Shown: positions 27,227 to 35,824 of the stretch, piece by piece
Layout of the letters: every line of letters begins with the position of its first letter
Numbering within the stretch: the stretch's first letter is position 1
Assembly (NCBI GenBank): GCA_014872815.1
Contig: WKFK01000008.1
Coordinates: 240,534 to 304,533, forward strand
Direction of reading: 5' to 3'
From: Paracoccaceae bacterium
Lineage (GTDB): Bacteria; Pseudomonadota; Alphaproteobacteria; Rhodobacterales; Rhodobacteraceae
Length of the DNA: 64,000 bases
The notes under the pieces: generated by a model
The model's input: the letters and a program-made list of their open reading frames with translations, nothing else
Database searches by the model: none
Told to the model about the DNA's origin: nothing
Program-made: the position numbers and the translations under genes

Positions 27227-27987
27227 CTGACCTGCCCCGCACCCCTTCCTTTTCACTGAGCGGCAAAACCGCCCTTGTCACCGGTGCCTCGTCAGGCATT
27301 GGGCAGGGCTGTGCCGTGGCGCTGGCCGAGGCTGGCGCCCATGTGATTTGCGCAGCGCGCGGGGCAGATAAGCTAGAAGACACCGTCGCGGCCATGACGG
27401 CGGCGGGTATGAGCGCCGAGGCGTTGGTGTTGGACCAAAGCGACCTCACCGCGCTGGCGCAGGTGTTTGAAACGCACGACATCGACGTTGTGGTGAATTC
27501 TGCCGGTCTGGCGCGGCACGGCCCAGCTGTTGAGACCACGCCAGAGGATTATGACGCGGCCATGAGCCTCAACCTGCGCTCAGCCTATTTCCTGTCAGCC
27601 TATGCGGCTAACGCGTTGATCGCGGCGGGCAAACCCGGTTCCATCATCCACATCTCCAGCCAAATGGGCCATGTTGGCGGTGTGGACCGCGCGGTCTACT
27701 GCGCCTCCAAACACGGCCTTGAAGGCATGGTGAAAGCCATGGCGATTGAGTGGGGACCGTCACAAATCCGCATCAACACGGTCTGCCCGACGTTTATCAA
27801 AACGCCGCTCACGGCGCAGACTTTTGAGCGGCCTGAGCGCAAAGCCTGGGTCGAGGAGAAAATCAAACTTGGCCGCATTGGCGAGGTTGAGGACATCATG
27901 GGCGCGGTGCTTTACCTCTCCTCTGATGCCAGCGCCTTGGTCACAGGCACTTCCATGTTGATTGACGGCGGGTGGACGGCAGACTGA
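27223..27987 (+). CDS. Short-chain dehydrogenase/reductase (classical SDR)
   Basis: A 254-residue NAD(P)-dependent oxidoreductase. Cofactor motif 'GASSGIG' (about residues 23-29), structural 'VVNSAG', catalytic Ser in 'HISSQMG' and Tyr/Lys in 'VYCASK' are all present, and it ends in the usual 'MLIDGGWTAD'. It probably oxidises a secondary hydroxyl of the pathway intermediate. ATG 27223 overlaps the upstream SnoaL stop, and its own stop overlaps the LacI start. Confidence 0.9.
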   Translation: MTDLPRTPSFSLSGKTALVTGASSGIGQGCAVALAEAGAHVICAARGADKLEDTVAAMTAAGMSAEALVLDQSDLTALAQVFETHDIDVVVNSAGLARHGPAVETTPEDYDAAMSLNLRSAYFLSAYAANALIAAGKPGSIIHISSQMGHVGGVDRAVYCASKHGLEGMVKAMAIEWGPSQIRINTVCPTFIKTPLTAQTFERPERKAWVEEKIKLGRIGEVEDIMGAVLYLSSDASALVTGTSMLIDGGWTAD

Positions 27988-29024
27988 TGGCTGAGAAAGT
28001 AACCTCCCTCCAAGTTGCCGAACGCGCCGGTGTCAGCCAATCCGCTGTGAGCCGCGTGTTCACACCCGGCGCCTCCGCCTCCAAAGCCACTGTTGAGAAG
28101 GTGCGCAAAGCTGCTGAGGAATTGGGATATCGCCCCAATGTTCTCGCCCGCGCCATGGTGTCCGGCAAAAGCCGCATCATCGGCCTCGTCGTGGCTTATC
28201 TGGACAACTATTTTTACCCGGAAGCGCTGGAAATCCTCTCAAACGCGTTGCAGGAAAAAGGCTACCACGTGCTTGTTTTCATGGCGTCGCAAACCGCCGG
28301 AAACATCGACGGCGTGGTCGAAGAAATCTTGGACTATCAGGTGGATGGCATTGTCACAGCCTCTGTAGCGATGTCTTCCGATCTGTCGGCGCGGTGTTTG
28401 CAGGTGGGCGTGCCTGTGGTGCATTTCAACAGATTTGAAGAGGCCAAAGGTGTCAGCTGTGTCACCTCCGACAACTTCGAAGGCGGTCGCCAACTGGCAC
28501 AGTTCCTCGTCGCAGGCGGCCACAAAAAAATCGGCCACATCGCCGGTTGGGAAGGCGCGTCTACCCAACGCGATCGCGAAGCCGGGTTCCGCGCGGGACT
28601 TAAAGAAGCGGGGCAGGACTTGTTCGCCCGCGAGGTTGGCGATTTTGACGTGGATCGCGCCCGCGCCGCAGCCTCCGCCATGTTCGACGTGCCGGAAGCC
28701 AAACGCCCGGACGCGGTTTTTGTGGCCAATGATCACATGGCCTTTGCTGTCATGGACGAGCTGCGCTTTGGTCTTGGGCTTAAGATCCCTGACGACGTGT
28801 CCGTTGTCGGCTTTGACGACGTGCCGCCCGCGGCATGGCGCGCCTATGACCTCACCACCATGCGCCAGCGCGCCAATCTGATGGTGGAAGAAACCGTCGA
28901 GGCGCTGCTGGCGCATATCGAAAATCCGGCAACTGCCACTCCAAGGCAGGTCGCCATTTCAACCCCGCTGATCGTGCGCGGTTCTGCGCGCCTACCAGGC
29001 ACCTGGCCTCCAAAAGAAGGATAG
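27987..29024 (+). CDS. LacI/GalR family transcriptional regulator
   Basis: A 345-residue repressor. The N-terminal HTH and hinge read 'TSLQVAERAGVSQSAVSRVF' and 'KVRKAAEELGYRPN'. A periplasmic-binding-protein-like effector domain follows (from about 60), suggesting a sugar or small polyol ligand. ATG 27987 overlaps the SDR stop by one base. It most likely recognises the TGCATACGTATGCA palindromes at 19667-19736 and so controls both arms of the island. Confidence 0.88.
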   Translation: MAEKVTSLQVAERAGVSQSAVSRVFTPGASASKATVEKVRKAAEELGYRPNVLARAMVSGKSRIIGLVVAYLDNYFYPEALEILSNALQEKGYHVLVFMASQTAGNIDGVVEEILDYQVDGIVTASVAMSSDLSARCLQVGVPVVHFNRFEEAKGVSCVTSDNFEGGRQLAQFLVAGGHKKIGHIAGWEGASTQRDREAGFRAGLKEAGQDLFAREVGDFDVDRARAAASAMFDVPEAKRPDAVFVANDHMAFAVMDELRFGLGLKIPDDVSVVGFDDVPPAAWRAYDLTTMRQRANLMVEETVEALLAHIENPATATPRQVAISTPLIVRGSARLPGTWPPKEG

Positions 29025-29030
29025 ACCCCC

Positions 29031-30020
29031 ATGCAAGGCTTCGATGCGAAATTTCAGGATTTCCCCGATTACATCATCGGCATCACCAAAGAGATTTGGG
29101 AAGATCGGGGCATTGCCACGCTGCACCACTATTACAGCGATGACATCGTTGTGCGATCTCCGGCCTCCGTGGTGCTGGGCAATCAAAATGTCATCGGCGC
29201 AACCATGGCCACATTGGCGGAATTTCCGGATCGGCAGTTGCTGGGTGAAGATGTGATTTGGTCCGGTACGCCGGAGGAGGGCATGCTCAGCTCTCACCGG
29301 ATCATCTCCACCGCCACTCATATGGCGGATGGCGTCTATGGCAAGGCGACCGGCAAGCAACTGCGCTATCGCATCCTGGCGGACTGTCATGCGATCAACA
29401 ATCAGATCAATGACGAATGGCTGATCCGCGATCAGGGCGCCATCGTGCGTCAAATGGGGTGGGAGCCCAAGGAATACGCCGCCAACCTGATCGAGGCCGA
29501 AGGTGGCTCGGCCAACTGCGTGAAGCCTCTAACGCCACACACGGACCAGCCTGGCCCTTACAAAGGCAAGGGCAACGACAACGCTTGGGGCGCCCGTTAC
29601 GGCGATATTCTCAACCGCATCATGGGCGCGGATATTGCGGCGATTGAGGCGGAGTACGACCGCGCTGTGCAATCCGAATATGTCGGTGGCGTGACTGGCC
29701 ACGGCTGGGACGCGGTGGACCGCTTCTGGATGGGATTGCGCGCCAGCTTCCCGAACGCGGAGTTTAAAATCGAGCACCAGATTGGTCGCGATGATCCGAT
29801 GATGCCGCCCCGCGCCGCGATCCGGTGGAGCCTCTGGGGCAAACACGACGGCTGGGGCTCTTTTGGGGCGCCTACGGGCGCAGAGGTCTATGTGCTGGGC
29901 ATCAGCCACGCCGACTTCGGTGCACTGATCACCGATCAGCCCAAAGTGCGCCGTGAATACACGCTGTTTGATGAAACCTCGGTCTGGAAACAGATCCTCC
30001 TGCAAACCGGTCAGGCGTGA
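29031..30020 (+). CDS. Tandem SnoaL/NTF2-like domain protein D
   Basis: A 329-residue protein with AAGGA before ATG 29031. Two SnoaL-like regions are visible, about 10-140 ('YYSDDIVVRSPASVVLG', 'NQINDEWLIRDQGAIVRQMG') and about 190-320 ('GVTGHGWDAVDRFW', 'GSFGAPTGAEVYVLGISH'). It diverges more from proteins A and C than they do from each other. It raises the island's total to about seven NTF2-like domains in four proteins. Biochemical role unknown. Confidence 0.68.
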   Translation: MQGFDAKFQDFPDYIIGITKEIWEDRGIATLHHYYSDDIVVRSPASVVLGNQNVIGATMATLAEFPDRQLLGEDVIWSGTPEEGMLSSHRIISTATHMADGVYGKATGKQLRYRILADCHAINNQINDEWLIRDQGAIVRQMGWEPKEYAANLIEAEGGSANCVKPLTPHTDQPGPYKGKGNDNAWGARYGDILNRIMGADIAAIEAEYDRAVQSEYVGGVTGHGWDAVDRFWMGLRASFPNAEFKIEHQIGRDDPMMPPRAAIRWSLWGKHDGWGSFGAPTGAEVYVLGISHADFGALITDQPKVRREYTLFDETSVWKQILLQTGQA

Positions 30021-30174
30021 ATTTTAGCCTGACATATCCACGGCTGTGCAACACGCAGGCGGCGCGGCGTTTTCATGCGCATCGTGCCGCGTTGCGCGCA
30101 CGGCGCTTGAACAACCGTCCTCCTGGGGCGGGGTCCTTTTCGATCCCAATCCAAACCCCACAAGGAGACACAAG

Positions 30175-31131
30175 ATGAGTTCTATCCAATCCCGCATTGT
30201 CCGTTACGGCGAATTGAAACCCTGCAAAACCGCCTTCATCGACGCCCACACACCGGGCAGCGATCAGAAAGAAAACTTCACTATTGTTGGCGGCGGTGTG
30301 TCTGAATCTCCAGACCAGCATGTGCACATCACCGACAAGATCGGCTTTAACATAGGCGCGGCGGGACAGCCGCCTAAATGTCGCAACAGCTTGCACAGCC
30401 ACACCACCGCTGAAGTGTTCTTCGTGGCAAAAGGCCGCTGGCGCTTTTTCTGGGGCCTGCACGGTGACGCCGGAGAGTTCATCGCTGAAGAAGGCGATAT
30501 CTTCAACATTCCCACCGGGATTTTCCGGGGCTTTGAAAACGTTGGTCAGGACTACGGGATGATCATGGCGATCCTCGGCGGCGATGACGCGGGTGGCGGC
30601 GTCACCTGGGCACCCCATGTGATTGAAGACGCGCAGGCCCATGGCCTGATGCTGGGCGACAATGGTGTGCTTTACGACAGCAAGAAGGGCGAAGAGCTTC
30701 CCCACAATGTGCGTCCTATGCCGCTGTTGACCGAAGAGGACTTAAAAGCCTTCCCCGAAGTGCCGGTGGAAGAGGTGATGCCTTATGTGGCGCGGTATTG
30801 GGATCTGATGGCGTTGGCAGCAAAGGTCCCGGCCAAGGTCATTGGCGAGAACGCGATCATCAAAGACAAGCCGGGGTTTGAGGTCGATTTCCTCACACGT
30901 GGCTCTGCCGTAACAGATCCGGTGACCACCACGCAGCCTGTGGTGCTGATGCCCGCCAGTGGCCACTGGCGCATCACCATCAACGACGTGGAGGTCACCT
31001 TGTCCGCAGGGGACACAGCCGTGGCATTGCCGGGCGAAAGCTACAGCGTGGCACCGTCGATGACGGGAGAAGCGGGGCTTTACCGCATCACCGCGACAGA
31101 CGATGCCGCGGGTGCCACCTGGACCGGGTAA
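30175..31131 (+). CDS. Bicupin protein
   Basis: A 318-residue protein with AAGGAG eight bases before ATG 30175. The first cupin (about 60-150) has 'NSLHSHTTAEVFFVAKGRWRFFWG' and 'EEGDIFNIPTGIFRGFEN', with His/Glu positions fit for a metal. The second (about 245-310) reads 'LMPASGHWRITINDVEVTLSAGDTAVALPGESY' and seems to lack the metal His set. Bicupins include sugar-acid isomerases and dioxygenases. Last gene of the island; a hairpin follows. Confidence 0.72.
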   Translation: MSSIQSRIVRYGELKPCKTAFIDAHTPGSDQKENFTIVGGGVSESPDQHVHITDKIGFNIGAAGQPPKCRNSLHSHTTAEVFFVAKGRWRFFWGLHGDAGEFIAEEGDIFNIPTGIFRGFENVGQDYGMIMAILGGDDAGGGVTWAPHVIEDAQAHGLMLGDNGVLYDSKKGEELPHNVRPMPLLTEEDLKAFPEVPVEEVMPYVARYWDLMALAAKVPAKVIGENAIIKDKPGFEVDFLTRGSAVTDPVTTTQPVVLMPASGHWRITINDVEVTLSAGDTAVALPGESYSVAPSMTGEAGLYRITATDDAAGATWTG

Positions 31132-31139
31132 ATTATCAA

Positions 31140-31173
31140 GCCTTGCGCGGGGCGGTCTGCCGCCGCGCAAGGC
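31140..31173 (+). terminator. Strong stem-loop after the bicupin gene
   Basis: GCCTTGCGCGG (31140-31150) pairs perfectly with CCGCGCAAGGC (31163-31173). There is no T run, so it may be a factor-assisted terminator or a 3' mRNA-stabilising hairpin closing the SnoaL island transcript. Confidence 0.55.
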
Positions 31174-31217
31174 GCTCAAACGTTAACGGTGTTGGCTGGC
31201 GGAGTGCACCTCCGCGA

Positions 31218-31239
31218 TACCGACGCAATACCGACGTGA
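31218..31239. repeat. Iterated 11-base element, copy 2 (upstream of the MetE-like operon)
   Basis: ATACCGACGCA followed by ATACCGACGTG, then a third degenerate unit (ATACAGACAGG, 31240-31250). The 22-base block is identical to 7984-8005 in the opposite orientation. It sits 23 bases before the MetE-like start, so it covers the promoter or leader. A small palindrome CGGAG-tgcac-CTCCG lies just before it (31200-31214). Confidence 0.65.
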
Positions 31240-31261
31240 TACAGACAGGGAAAACGGCACG

Positions 31262-32386
31262 ATGAGCAAAATCTTAACAACCCATGTGGGCAGCCTGCCA
31301 CGCACCCAAGAAGTGGTGGATTTCATCTTCGCCCGTGAGCACGAAAAACCCTATGACCCGGCAGCGTTTGATGCGGCGATGACTGCGGCCGTGAACGAGA
31401 CGGTGCGCAAGCAGGTTGATGCTGGCGTTGATATCGTAAGTGACGGGGAAACCAGCAAAATCTCCTACGCCACGTATGTTAAAGATCGCTACACGGGGTT
31501 CTCGGGAGACAGCGAGCGCAACGCGCCAGCAGACCTCAAGATGTTCCCGTCTTTCCTGAAGCGATTGGCCGATGATGGAGGCACACCGCAATACGCCCGC
31601 CCGAAATGCACCGGTGAGGTACGCAGCAAAGGGCAGAGGGAATTGATGAAAGATATCAATAACCTGAAGGCCGCTATGAAGGCTCACGGCGTGGAGCGGG
31701 GGTTTATGAATGCCGCCTCGCCGGGAGTGATTTCGCTGTTTTTGCAGAACGATCACTACGCCAGCCGCGAAGCTTATCTGGCCGCCCTCGCGGATGCCAT
31801 GAAGGATGAGTATGAAACCATTGTTTCCAATGACTTAGACCTGCAATTGGATTGCCCTGATTTGGCCCTGTCCCGCCATATGTTGTTTAACGATCTAAGT
31901 GATGCGGAGTTCCTTGAGATCGCGAACTTGCATGTGGAGGCCCTCAATCACGCCCTGGAGAACGTGCCGCAAGAGCGTGTAAGGGTCCATATTTGCTGGG
32001 GAAATTACGAGGGTCCACATTGTTGCGACATCCCGATGGACAAGGTGTTTAGCACATTGATGGCGACAAAGTCGCGTTACGTGCTGTTTGAAACCTCCAA
32101 TCCGCGTCACGCGCATGAGTGGACGGTGTTTCGTGACCGCAAATCTGACATCCCTGATGACAAAACACTTGTGCCTGGTGTCGTCGATACCACCACCAAT
32201 TTTGTCGAGCATCCGGAGCTGGTTTCCCAACGTATTCAACGCTTTACTGACATTGTTGGTGCAGACAGGGTGATCGCCGGCAGTGACTGCGGTTTTGGCA
32301 CCTTTGCAGGGTTTGGGGCAGTGGACCCAGACATCGCCTACGCCAAACTGTCTGCCTTGAGCGAAGGGGCGGCTGCGCTGTCATGA
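31262..32386 (+). CDS. Cobalamin-independent methionine synthase II-like protein (MetE C-terminal domain family)
   Basis: A 374-residue (beta/alpha)8 protein corresponding to the catalytic half of MetE only. 'TTHVGSLPRT' opens it; 'VRVHICWGN' and 'IAGSDCGFGTF' carry the His and Cys zinc ligands. Stand-alone proteins of this type are thought to demethylate small methylated substrates rather than make methionine from folate. It is coupled by ATGA to the hydrolase at 32383, so it probably acts in a small catabolic pathway. Confidence 0.8.
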   Translation: MSKILTTHVGSLPRTQEVVDFIFAREHEKPYDPAAFDAAMTAAVNETVRKQVDAGVDIVSDGETSKISYATYVKDRYTGFSGDSERNAPADLKMFPSFLKRLADDGGTPQYARPKCTGEVRSKGQRELMKDINNLKAAMKAHGVERGFMNAASPGVISLFLQNDHYASREAYLAALADAMKDEYETIVSNDLDLQLDCPDLALSRHMLFNDLSDAEFLEIANLHVEALNHALENVPQERVRVHICWGNYEGPHCCDIPMDKVFSTLMATKSRYVLFETSNPRHAHEWTVFRDRKSDIPDDKTLVPGVVDTTTNFVEHPELVSQRIQRFTDIVGADRVIAGSDCGFGTFAGFGAVDPDIAYAKLSALSEGAAALS

Positions 32387-33078
32387 CCCCTTTGGTGTTG
32401 CTCCCCGGCATGATGTGCGATGCGCGCCTTTTTGGGCCGCAAATCAATGCGTTGTCTGGTCGTTTTCCGATCATGACAGCTCCGCTGGGTACCTGTGACA
32501 CCATCGAGAAACTTGCCTCGGACGTTTTGGAAAATGCGCCTCACAAATTTGCGCTGGCGGGGCTGTCGATGGGCGGCATTGTTGCGATGGAAATACTAAG
32601 GCAGGCGCGGGACCGGGTTGTCGGGCTGGCCCTTTTGGACACCAACCCGCTTGCGGAAACTGAGACGATAAAGGACCGTAGAGCGCTGCAAATTGCGGCT
32701 ACCTTGGCGGGCGACATGCGGCGTGTGATGCGCGAGGAGATGAAGCCCAACTACCTGGCGGATGGGCCTAACCAAGGCGCCATTTTGGATCTCTGTATGG
32801 CGATGGCCACTGATCTTGGTCCTGAGGTTTTTGTGCGACAATCCAAAGCGTTGCGAGACCGTCGCGATCAAACGGAAACCCTCCGTGGGTATAGTGGCCG
32901 AACGCTGATCTTGTGCGGGCGGGAAGATAGTCTTTGCCCCGTGGAACGCCACCGCTTGATGCAAAAACTCATCCCCGGCAGCACGCTGCAAATCGTTGAA
33001 AACGCGGGTCATCTGCCGACTTTGGAACAACCTGAATTGACGACAGCGGCACTTGCCCGCTGGCTGGAGAGCTTATGA
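32383..33078 (+). CDS. Alpha/beta hydrolase
   Basis: A 231-residue soluble hydrolase. The nucleophile elbow is 'LAGLSMGGIVAME' (Ser), the acid is Asp in 'CGREDSLCPV' and the base His in 'ENAGHLPTLEQPE'. 'LLPGMMCDARLF' supplies the oxyanion region. It likely cleaves an ester or thioester made or used by its two operon partners, with which it overlaps by four bases at each end. Confidence 0.85.
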   Translation: MTPLVLLPGMMCDARLFGPQINALSGRFPIMTAPLGTCDTIEKLASDVLENAPHKFALAGLSMGGIVAMEILRQARDRVVGLALLDTNPLAETETIKDRRALQIAATLAGDMRRVMREEMKPNYLADGPNQGAILDLCMAMATDLGPEVFVRQSKALRDRRDQTETLRGYSGRTLILCGREDSLCPVERHRLMQKLIPGSTLQIVENAGHLPTLEQPELTTAALARWLESL

Positions 33079-33770
33079 ACGACGCACTGTTAAAACTGCT
33101 GCAATCTGTGGACACCCCGACCGTTTGCAACGCGATTGAAGTGGCCCAAGGTCAACGCGGCTTCGACCAATTTACTCGCGGCACCATGCTGAGTTCTGAT
33201 CCCGAAGGAGGGGCGATTGTGGGCTATGCCCGTACCGCGAAAATCGCGGCTTTGGAGCCGCCGCAAGAGACGCCAGAGGTGATCAAAGCCCGTCGCATGG
33301 CGTATTACAAGCATATGTCTGAAGGACCGCGTCCGGCCGTCACAGTGATTGAAGACCTGGACTATCCCAATTGCGTTGGTGCCTATTGGGGGGAGATCAA
33401 TACCACCGTGCATAAAGGGTTAGGAGTAAGCGGTGCATTGACCAACGGTGTCATGCGGGACTTGGGGGATTTGCCAAGCGGCTTTCCCGTCGTTGCAGGC
33501 TCTATTGGGCCGAGCCATGGTTTTGTGCATGTCAAGGACATTGGAACGCCGGTGGACGTCTTTGGTCTTCAGGTGCGGGACGGCGATTTGATCCATGCTG
33601 ATCGTCATGGTGCTGTTGTGGTTCCAAGTGACGTGATTGCGGCACTTGAGAGCGCCATTCATAAACTCTTGGAAACAGAGCGCCTGATCTTGGAGCCAGC
33701 ACGCAAAGATGGGTTTGATTTTGCTGCATTTGAAGCCGCTTGGGCTGAGTTTGAGGCATCTCGTACTTAG
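33075..33770 (+). CDS. RraA family protein (oxaloacetate decarboxylase / HMG-aldolase type)
   Basis: A 231-residue RraA-fold protein. 'VSGALTNGVMRDLGDLP' holds the conserved Arg-Asp metal and substrate motif and 'HADRHGAVVVP' is the closing signature. Catabolic members split 4-hydroxy-4-methyl-2-oxoglutarate-like acids or decarboxylate oxaloacetate. Third gene of the coupled operon. Its TAG stop (33768-33770) uses the TA duplicated by the adjoining IS remnant plus the first base of that element. Confidence 0.8.
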   Translation: MNDALLKLLQSVDTPTVCNAIEVAQGQRGFDQFTRGTMLSSDPEGGAIVGYARTAKIAALEPPQETPEVIKARRMAYYKHMSEGPRPAVTVIEDLDYPNCVGAYWGEINTTVHKGLGVSGALTNGVMRDLGDLPSGFPVVAGSIGPSHGFVHVKDIGTPVDVFGLQVRDGDLIHADRHGAVVVPSDVIAALESAIHKLLETERLILEPARKDGFDFAAFEAAWAEFEASRT

Positions 33771-34002
33771 GCTCAGGACCCATTGATGTCCAGTTGGCGG
33801 CGTGGGCGTCAGATTGGCCGCACTCAGGGGGACATGACATACGACAAGCGCCGCGACAAAAGACGCAACCGCATCGAGATCATGTTCGGCAGGCTGAAGG
33901 ACTGGCGGCGGGTGGCAACCCGATACGACAGATGTCCAAAAGTCTTTCTGTCCGCAATCGTTTTCGCGGCTCTCGTTATCTATTGGCTATGAGTCCTGAG
34001 CC
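33770..34002. mobile_element. IS5-family (IS427-like) internally deleted element
   Basis: About 233 bases bounded by near-perfect inverted repeats: left GGCTCAGGACCCAT, right ATGAGTCCTGAGCC, differing at one base. They are flanked by TA (33768-33769 and 34003-34004), consistent with a TA target duplication. Only the transposase C-terminus remains, so it cannot move by itself but could be mobilised in trans. It landed exactly at the junction of two convergent stop codons. Confidence 0.78.
33834..33992 (+). pseudogene. C-terminal fragment of an IS5-type DDE transposase
   Basis: 52 codons read 'YDKRRDKRRNRIEIMFGRLK' and onward to 'WRRVATRYD' and 'AALVIYWL', the last helix of IS5 transposases. 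The Glu in 'RIEIMFGRLK' is the third catalytic acid of the DDE triad. Both catalytic Asp residues and the N-terminal domain are missing. Confidence 0.85.
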
Positions 34003-34763
34003 TAGATTTCCCATGTATTCCAGCATTTAGCCCCGTAGTCGCTGTTCATATGGAATACATCGTTGTCTCGGTGTGGTTGGTTGAGACCTTCACGAAACAG
34101 CACGGAGCCGCGAGAGAACTCTTCTTTGGTCATCACACCTTGCGCAAGCGTGTCCTTGGGTTGTTGCAGGACGGAAAAGCCTTCGTCAAAAAGGCGGGTT
34201 TCGACGGCGCGCATCCGTGCATGAATGTAGTCTTGATCGTTGTTTTCAAGGATCGGGGACATCTGCGCGGCGCGCCATTCAATGTTGAAGAGCGCCTCTG
34301 ACCAGAAAGCCTGCCAAACCAGGTGCACCGGTGCATCGGTCACGGCGCGCACGAGCCGGGCACAATGCATCATCATGGAGCGGTCAATGTGGTCCCAGAG
34401 CAGATCGTCAAGACACGCGTCACTCACATAGTATTCGGCGCTTGTGTTGTGTGTGCTGGGCGTGGAGTAGCTGGCGTAGTTGTTGAACACGGGATTGGGG
34501 AACATGCCCATGCCGCAGAGCACAAAGGCCTCGTAGTCTTCGGGGATGGCGCCGGTGCCTTTGCCGGAGCTATTGCAATAGAACGCGGCAGCTTCGGGAT
34601 CTGACGGAAGCAGTTTGCCGTCGATCAGGGCGAGGCTTTCCATGCCTTTTGACAGGGCTCCAAAGAAATCCGGGCTGAGCGGCTTGGCAGGGGAGGCGGT
34701 TTCCCAGCCGCCCTTGAGAGCTGCGATATGAGAGTTTCCGAGAACACAGATTTTGCGGCTCAT
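34002..34763 (-). CDS. SGNH-like hypothetical protein, partner of the GSCFA protein
   Basis: A 253-residue protein. The N-terminus 'ICVLGNSHIAALKGGW' resembles the first block of SGNH/GDSL hydrolases (G-N/D-S-H), and it is coupled by four bases to a GSCFA gene, itself of the SGNH clan. No signal peptide. It may modify a glycan or polysaccharide in the cytoplasm. Its stop TAG (34002-34004) uses the last base of the IS remnant; before insertion it would have been TAA. Confidence 0.6.
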   Translation of the reverse strand: MSRKICVLGNSHIAALKGGWETASPAKPLSPDFFGALSKGMESLALIDGKLLPSDPEAAAFYCNSSGKGTGAIPEDYEAFVLCGMGMFPNPVFNNYASYSTPSTHNTSAEYYVSDACLDDLLWDHIDRSMMMHCARLVRAVTDAPVHLVWQAFWSEALFNIEWRAAQMSPILENNDQDYIHARMRAVETRLFDEGFSVLQQPKDTLAQGVMTKEEFSRGSVLFREGLNQPHRDNDVFHMNSDYGAKCWNTWEI

Positions 34764-35824
34764 GGGGCAAAGGCCTCCAGAAAGGCCTCTTCGCAGGCCA
34801 GATCGTCTTCAGGTGTTTGAACATCGGTCTGCTTGGGGGCGTCTTTTGCGGGGGTAATGGGCGCACCGTCAGGGTCGTGCTGTTCCAGAAAGGTGCGCAT
34901 TGCCGTATTCACACCCGCCTCGGTCACGCTGCGTTGGTTTGCCTCAAAGAAGGTGCCGCCCGTCACCGGTGCGGTAATGATTTCGTAAGACGGGAAGTAA
35001 TCCACGTCGCGATGGGTTTCAAAAAGCTCACCAGCAACACCGCGCAACACCGATTTTGAATAGGTCGAAGCCGCCAAGACGTGCTGGCCGGTTGCGGTGG
35101 CGGTTAACGGCACAGGGGACACGGTTACGAGATACCGTGGTGTCTTTTTTCGTTCTCGTTTCAGAACCCGTTTGAACCGCACAAAAGATTGCAGGGTTTC
35201 GGCGTGGGTGAAGTTTTTGAACTCATAGACCTCAGGGTCAAACGTGCCTGCGATGGTGCCGGGGGCAGTTGGAAACACGGTTCTGCTTTCGCGATTAATC
35301 CAGGCTTCGGTTAGGCCAAAGGTGAACACAAACACGTCCATTTCCAGCAGCATGCGGCGGACGTGTGCGAGGTGGTGTTCACGGGCCGCCAGAACCTCTT
35401 CTGGGCTGGCAAATCCACCGGGCTCAACACCCGGGCGCTGGGCATCAAAGAAGCGTCCGTCTTTCTCCCAAACCCGGTCTGCCGGGATCGTGTTGCCAAA
35501 AGCCTCCCGCGCCAGCTGTAGCAGTTGCGCGGCCGTGTAGATATTGCCGTAGCGACAGCTGTAGGTGCCAAACTGGTACTTCTGCGCCAGGTCGTCTCGC
35601 ATGCCTCTCGGGGCGGGTTCGTAGTTGAGGACGTTGAATTTCCGCGCTCTGAGGTTGCGCGCGATATGTTGGGCAAAACAGCTGCCTGCGGTGGCCACCG
35701 CTTCGTGCCGCCGGATAGGGAACTTCGGCGTGTACAACTCTTTGATGGCATGTGGATTTTGCTCCACTACGCCACTGCGCCAAAAACCGCGTCCGGGGAC
35801 GTCTTCATACGGAGAACTGCTCAT
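34760..35824 (-). CDS. GSCFA domain protein
   Basis: About 354 residues from ATG 35822-35824 (a TTG directly precedes it). The family signature 'VATAGSCFAQHIARNL' lies at about residues 45-60, and 'VFTFGLTEAWINRESRTVFPTAPG' and 'VSPVPLTATATGQHVLAAS' are also typical. GSCFA proteins belong to the SGNH clan and often occur in glycan or lipopolysaccharide loci; substrate unknown. It overlaps the SGNH-like gene at 34763. Confidence 0.82.
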   Translation of the reverse strand: MSSSPYEDVPGRGFWRSGVVEQNPHAIKELYTPKFPIRRHEAVATAGSCFAQHIARNLRARKFNVLNYEPAPRGMRDDLAQKYQFGTYSCRYGNIYTAAQLLQLAREAFGNTIPADRVWEKDGRFFDAQRPGVEPGGFASPEEVLAAREHHLAHVRRMLLEMDVFVFTFGLTEAWINRESRTVFPTAPGTIAGTFDPEVYEFKNFTHAETLQSFVRFKRVLKRERKKTPRYLVTVSPVPLTATATGQHVLAASTYSKSVLRGVAGELFETHRDVDYFPSYEIITAPVTGGTFFEANQRSVTEAGVNTAMRTFLEQHDPDGAPITPAKDAPKQTDVQTPEDDLACEEAFLEAFAP

